From: Bacteroidota bacterium
Lineage (GTDB): Bacteria > Bacteroidota > Bacteroidia > Bacteroidales > FEN-979
Length of the DNA: 44,171 nucleotides
Assembly: GCA_026391835.1 (NCBI GenBank)
Contig: JAPLDF010000044.1
Coordinates: 1 to 44,171, forward strand
Direction: 5' to 3'
Made by a program: the position numbers and the translations under genes. Under the pieces are notes generated by a model. It was given only the letters and a program-made list of their open reading frames with translations, did no database searches and was not told where the DNA came from. This document shows positions 42,614 through 44,171 of this stretch, in pieces; the stretch's first letter is position 1; each line of letters begins with the position of its first letter.

Positions 42614-43438
42614 TTATTTCCAGGCTTTCACAATCAGCCCCGTCCCGGTTTCATGTGTCATCTTTGTATCAAGCCAGTTACAGAAAAACGCCACTGGGTA
42701 GGTGAGGAGGTAATAAAATGGAAGCAGGATGAAAAAAAGTTTGGTGGTGTTGAGCATCAGGATCGGGTATTTCATCGAAAGCTTCCAGGCGATCTTCCCG
42801 GGGGTGCCATAGGTAAAACGCGCTTCAGTCTTTGTAAACCCGGCACGGTTCAGCTTTTCCTGTATGTCGGTTATGTTATATCCGTCACGGACATGCTCGT
42901 CGATGAACGACTCGCCCTCTTCATGGTCGTGCACATCAGAGCCACCCTGGTCCGAAGGAGTTGAAATCAGCAACATTCCCTTCTGCGTCAGCGAGTCATA
43001 GAAATTCCGGAATACAGCTTCATCATCGCCGATATGTTCCATGACATCCACAGAGAGGATCAGGTCAAACCGGTCGGGCTGTGAAAATCGGGTAAGGTCA
43101 GCTTTTTCAAAGAGTACATTTTTTCTGCCCATCTTTGCGAAAAAGGCATTGCAGTCGGCGATCTGCTCATCTTTTACATCCACGGCATCTACGAACCACC
43201 ATGGCGACATGCCGGTGAGAAACCAGGTGTACTGCCCGAATCCCGATCCGGCATCCAGGATCATTCGTTTGGTATTGCGGTCGGCAGGTTCTGACAGACC
43301 CGCCCATTGCCTGATCTCTTTCCGCACATGCCAGGCACGCAGCAGCAGCAGGTCAAGCAGTTTGTAAAACAATATCCGCAGGAAGGGGGTTTTATTGAAA
43401 ACCTTTCCCAGCGATTTCTTTATCGGATCGTACTGCAT
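42614..43438 (-). CDS. SAM-dependent methyltransferase with C-terminal membrane segment
   Basis: 274 residues from an ATG. A class I methyltransferase core: MILDAGSGFGQYTWFL (motif I, about 59-74), FVDAVDVKDEQI (motif II), LILSVDVMEHIGDDEAVF (motif IV) and KGMLLISTPSDQGGSDVHDH (motif V). The N-terminal basic helices (KKSLGKVFNKTPFLRILFYK) and one hydrophobic segment near the end (KLFFILLPFYYLLTYPVAFF) suggest a membrane-bound enzyme, as in quinone or lipid methyltransferases. The substrate is unknown. It is inserted between rbfA and the permease and flanked by repeat arrays on both sides. Confidence 0.9.
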   Translation of the reverse strand: MQYDPIKKSLGKVFNKTPFLRILFYKLLDLLLLRAWHVRKEIRQWAGLSEPADRNTKRMILDAGSGFGQYTWFLTGMSPWWFVDAVDVKDEQIADCNAFFAKMGRKNVLFEKADLTRFSQPDRFDLILSVDVMEHIGDDEAVFRNFYDSLTQKGMLLISTPSDQGGSDVHDHEEGESFIDEHVRDGYNITDIQEKLNRAGFTKTEARFTYGTPGKIAWKLSMKYPILMLNTTKLFFILLPFYYLLTYPVAFFCNWLDTKMTHETGTGLIVKAWK

Positions 43439-43457
43439 AGGTCAAATTAAAATGTAA

Positions 43458-43511
43458 GAATGCAAACAATGAAAGCAATGAAAACAATGAAAGCAATGAA
43501 AACAATGCAGG
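43458..43511 (+). repeat. Nonamer array CAATGAAAR x5-6
   Basis: GAATGCAAA, then CAATGAAAG CAATGAAAA CAATGAAAG CAATGAAAA CAATGCAGG. It is the reverse-complement relative of the CATTG array at 32970-33020 and stands just upstream of the methyltransferase start. Confidence 0.93.
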
Positions 43512-43515
43512 GTTG

Positions 43516-43635
43516 GTCCGCCCGTCCGCCTGTCCGCCCGTCCGCCTGTCCGCCCGTCCGCCCGTCCGCCTGTCCGCCTGTCCGCCCGTCCGCCCGTCCG
43601 CTTGTCCGCCCGTCCGCTTGTCCGCCTGTCCGCTT
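43516..43635 (-). repeat. Octamer array GCGGACxy x15 (minus strand)
   Basis: Fifteen uninterrupted units. Read in the direction of rbfA, the two variable bases are AG, AA, GG, AA, GG, GG, AG, AG, GG, GG, AG, GG, AG, GG, CA. It begins 2 bases after the rbfA stop codon. Orientation relative to the upstream gene is the same as in the array at 29710-29773. Confidence 0.98.
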
Positions 43636-43637
43636 GT

Positions 43638-43973
43638 TTATTTAAGCAAGCTATCGATATTTTCAATATAATCAAGCGAATCATCCAGGAAAAACTGCAG
43701 TTCGGGCATGACACGCAGCTGGTTGTGAACGCGCAGTGCAAGGAAGTGACGTATCTCCCGGCCGTGATGCCTGATTTTTTCGAGCAACACCTGTTTGTCC
43801 GTGGTGATAAACAAGCTCAGGTGGACTTTTGCGATGGCAAGGTCCTTGCTCACCTGCACTTTGGTTACCGTGATCAAAGCTCCTCCAAAGAGATTCCTGC
43901 TCTCCTGCTGGAAGATAATGCCGAGATCCTTCTGGATCAGGCGCGATATTTTTTGCTGACGGGTCGATTCCAT
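43638..43973 (-). CDS. rbfA: Ribosome-binding factor A
   Basis: 111 residues from the ATG at 43973. The typical N-terminus ESTRQQKISRLIQKDLGIIF fixes this start; the frame extends 11 codons upstream only via a TTG that is part of the promoter. The KH-like core (TVTKVQVSKDLAIAKVHLSL) and the C-terminal LRVMPELQFFLDDSLDYIEN match the family. It binds the 30S subunit and assists maturation of the 16S rRNA 5' end. It heads a minus-strand unit with the methyltransferase and the lipoprotein permease. Confidence 0.96.
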   Translation of the reverse strand: MESTRQQKISRLIQKDLGIIFQQESRNLFGGALITVTKVQVSKDLAIAKVHLSLFITTDKQVLLEKIRHHGREIRHFLALRVHNQLRVMPELQFFLDDSLDYIENIDSLLK

Positions 43974-43977
43974 GGAG

Positions 43978-44006
43978 CAAAGGTAGTAAAAAATTAGCGG
44001 AAACAA
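43978..44006 (-). promoter_or_regulatory. Promoter TTG-N18-TACCTTTG of rbfA (near-leaderless)
   Basis: TACCTTTG lies at 43985-43978 on the minus strand, with TTG 18 bases upstream at 44006-44004. Only 4 bases (CTCC) separate the box from the ATG, so transcription should start at or within about 3 bases of the start codon. Confidence 0.65.
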
Positions 44007-44171
44007 CGACCATCCTCCCCCTCTCCGCGCGGCTACTCTTTATACACATCTTTTTAAAATACATTTTGTGATGCCAAAAGGTATAACTACATACAATACA
44101 GTATTAAAGATAATTATTTGGTTTAAAGGATGTATCTTCTTATGCCATTTTTCAGTACTGTAACCTTAAAA
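44007..44171. other. Terminal spacer, no gene seen
   Basis: An AT-rich end of the window with one REP-like CCTCCCCCTCTCCGCGCGG segment near 44014-44032. No coding frame worth reporting. Confidence 0.5.

Noticed and set aside
43442-43741. Minus-strand frame with RTGGRADR-type and HCFHCFHC-type peptide repeats
   Set aside because: It is the translation of the octamer and nonamer DNA arrays and overlaps rbfA out of frame; the repeats explain the open frame.

Overview
The window looks like chromosomal DNA of a Bacteroidota bacterium, probably class Bacteroidia and possibly uncultured. Five secreted proteins carry type IX secretion system (T9SS) sorting domains, with a YPNP/IQPNP-like strand opening and a GxYxLK-type final strand. 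At least eight start regions have the Bacteroidota -7 box TAnnTTTG, and start codons lack Shine-Dalgarno sequences. Omp28-like and DUF6029-like proteins and relaxed lipoboxes also fit. No rRNA, tRNA, CRISPR array or complete mobile element was seen. Layout: 1-3.7 kb is accessory debris. It holds the 3' end of an IS66-like transposase, a decapitated gene that keeps an HELIH zinc-protease motif, an HsdR restriction-subunit remnant, a frame-disturbed hypothetical gene, a palindrome-rich spacer, and two small orphan genes ending at a clear terminator. From 3.8 to 15.3 kb come a secreted seven-blade propeller protein, a SUMF1-domain protein, a carboxypeptidase-regulatory-like surface protein, a large MscS channel, and a minus-strand fatty-acyl-CoA group (crotonase, 3-hydroxyacyl-CoA dehydrogenase, SCP2-type thiolase, nitronate-monooxygenase-like flavoenzyme). 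From 15.4 to 31.9 kb lie an M13 peptidase, a large T9SS protein, a FIST sensor overlapping a hybrid histidine kinase, an aldo/keto reductase, a CotH-like T9SS protein, an M1 aminopeptidase with T9SS tail, an APC permease, a TSUP transporter and an isoaspartyl peptidase. From 31.9 to 44 kb lie a nucleotide-metabolism trio (LOG-type nucleosidase, P-loop kinase, dCMP deaminase), mannose-6-phosphate isomerase, an envelope trio (TlpA-like thioredoxin, DUF6029 protein, Omp28-like lipoprotein), a gingipain-like C25 protease, and rbfA - methyltransferase - LolC/E-type permease. The most unusual feature is what fills the spacers. Almost every intergenic gap holds a short-period tandem repeat, mostly with a 7-nt unit but also 8-, 9- and 15-nt units, and a different unit sequence at nearly every site. 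Five sites have two inverted arms built from the same degenerate heptamers. Five other arrays start within 0-2 nt of, or include, the stop codon of the gene before them. One octamer family and one nonamer family each occur twice, at unlinked places and in opposite orientation. The pattern recalls the heptanucleotide STRR elements of filamentous cyanobacteria but, as far as I know, is not formally described here. How genes work together: much of the region serves the envelope and peptide use (M13, M1, C25, isoaspartyl peptidase, APC permease). There is also a probable beta-oxidation or short-chain acyl-CoA block and a two-gene sensory unit (FIST plus kinase).
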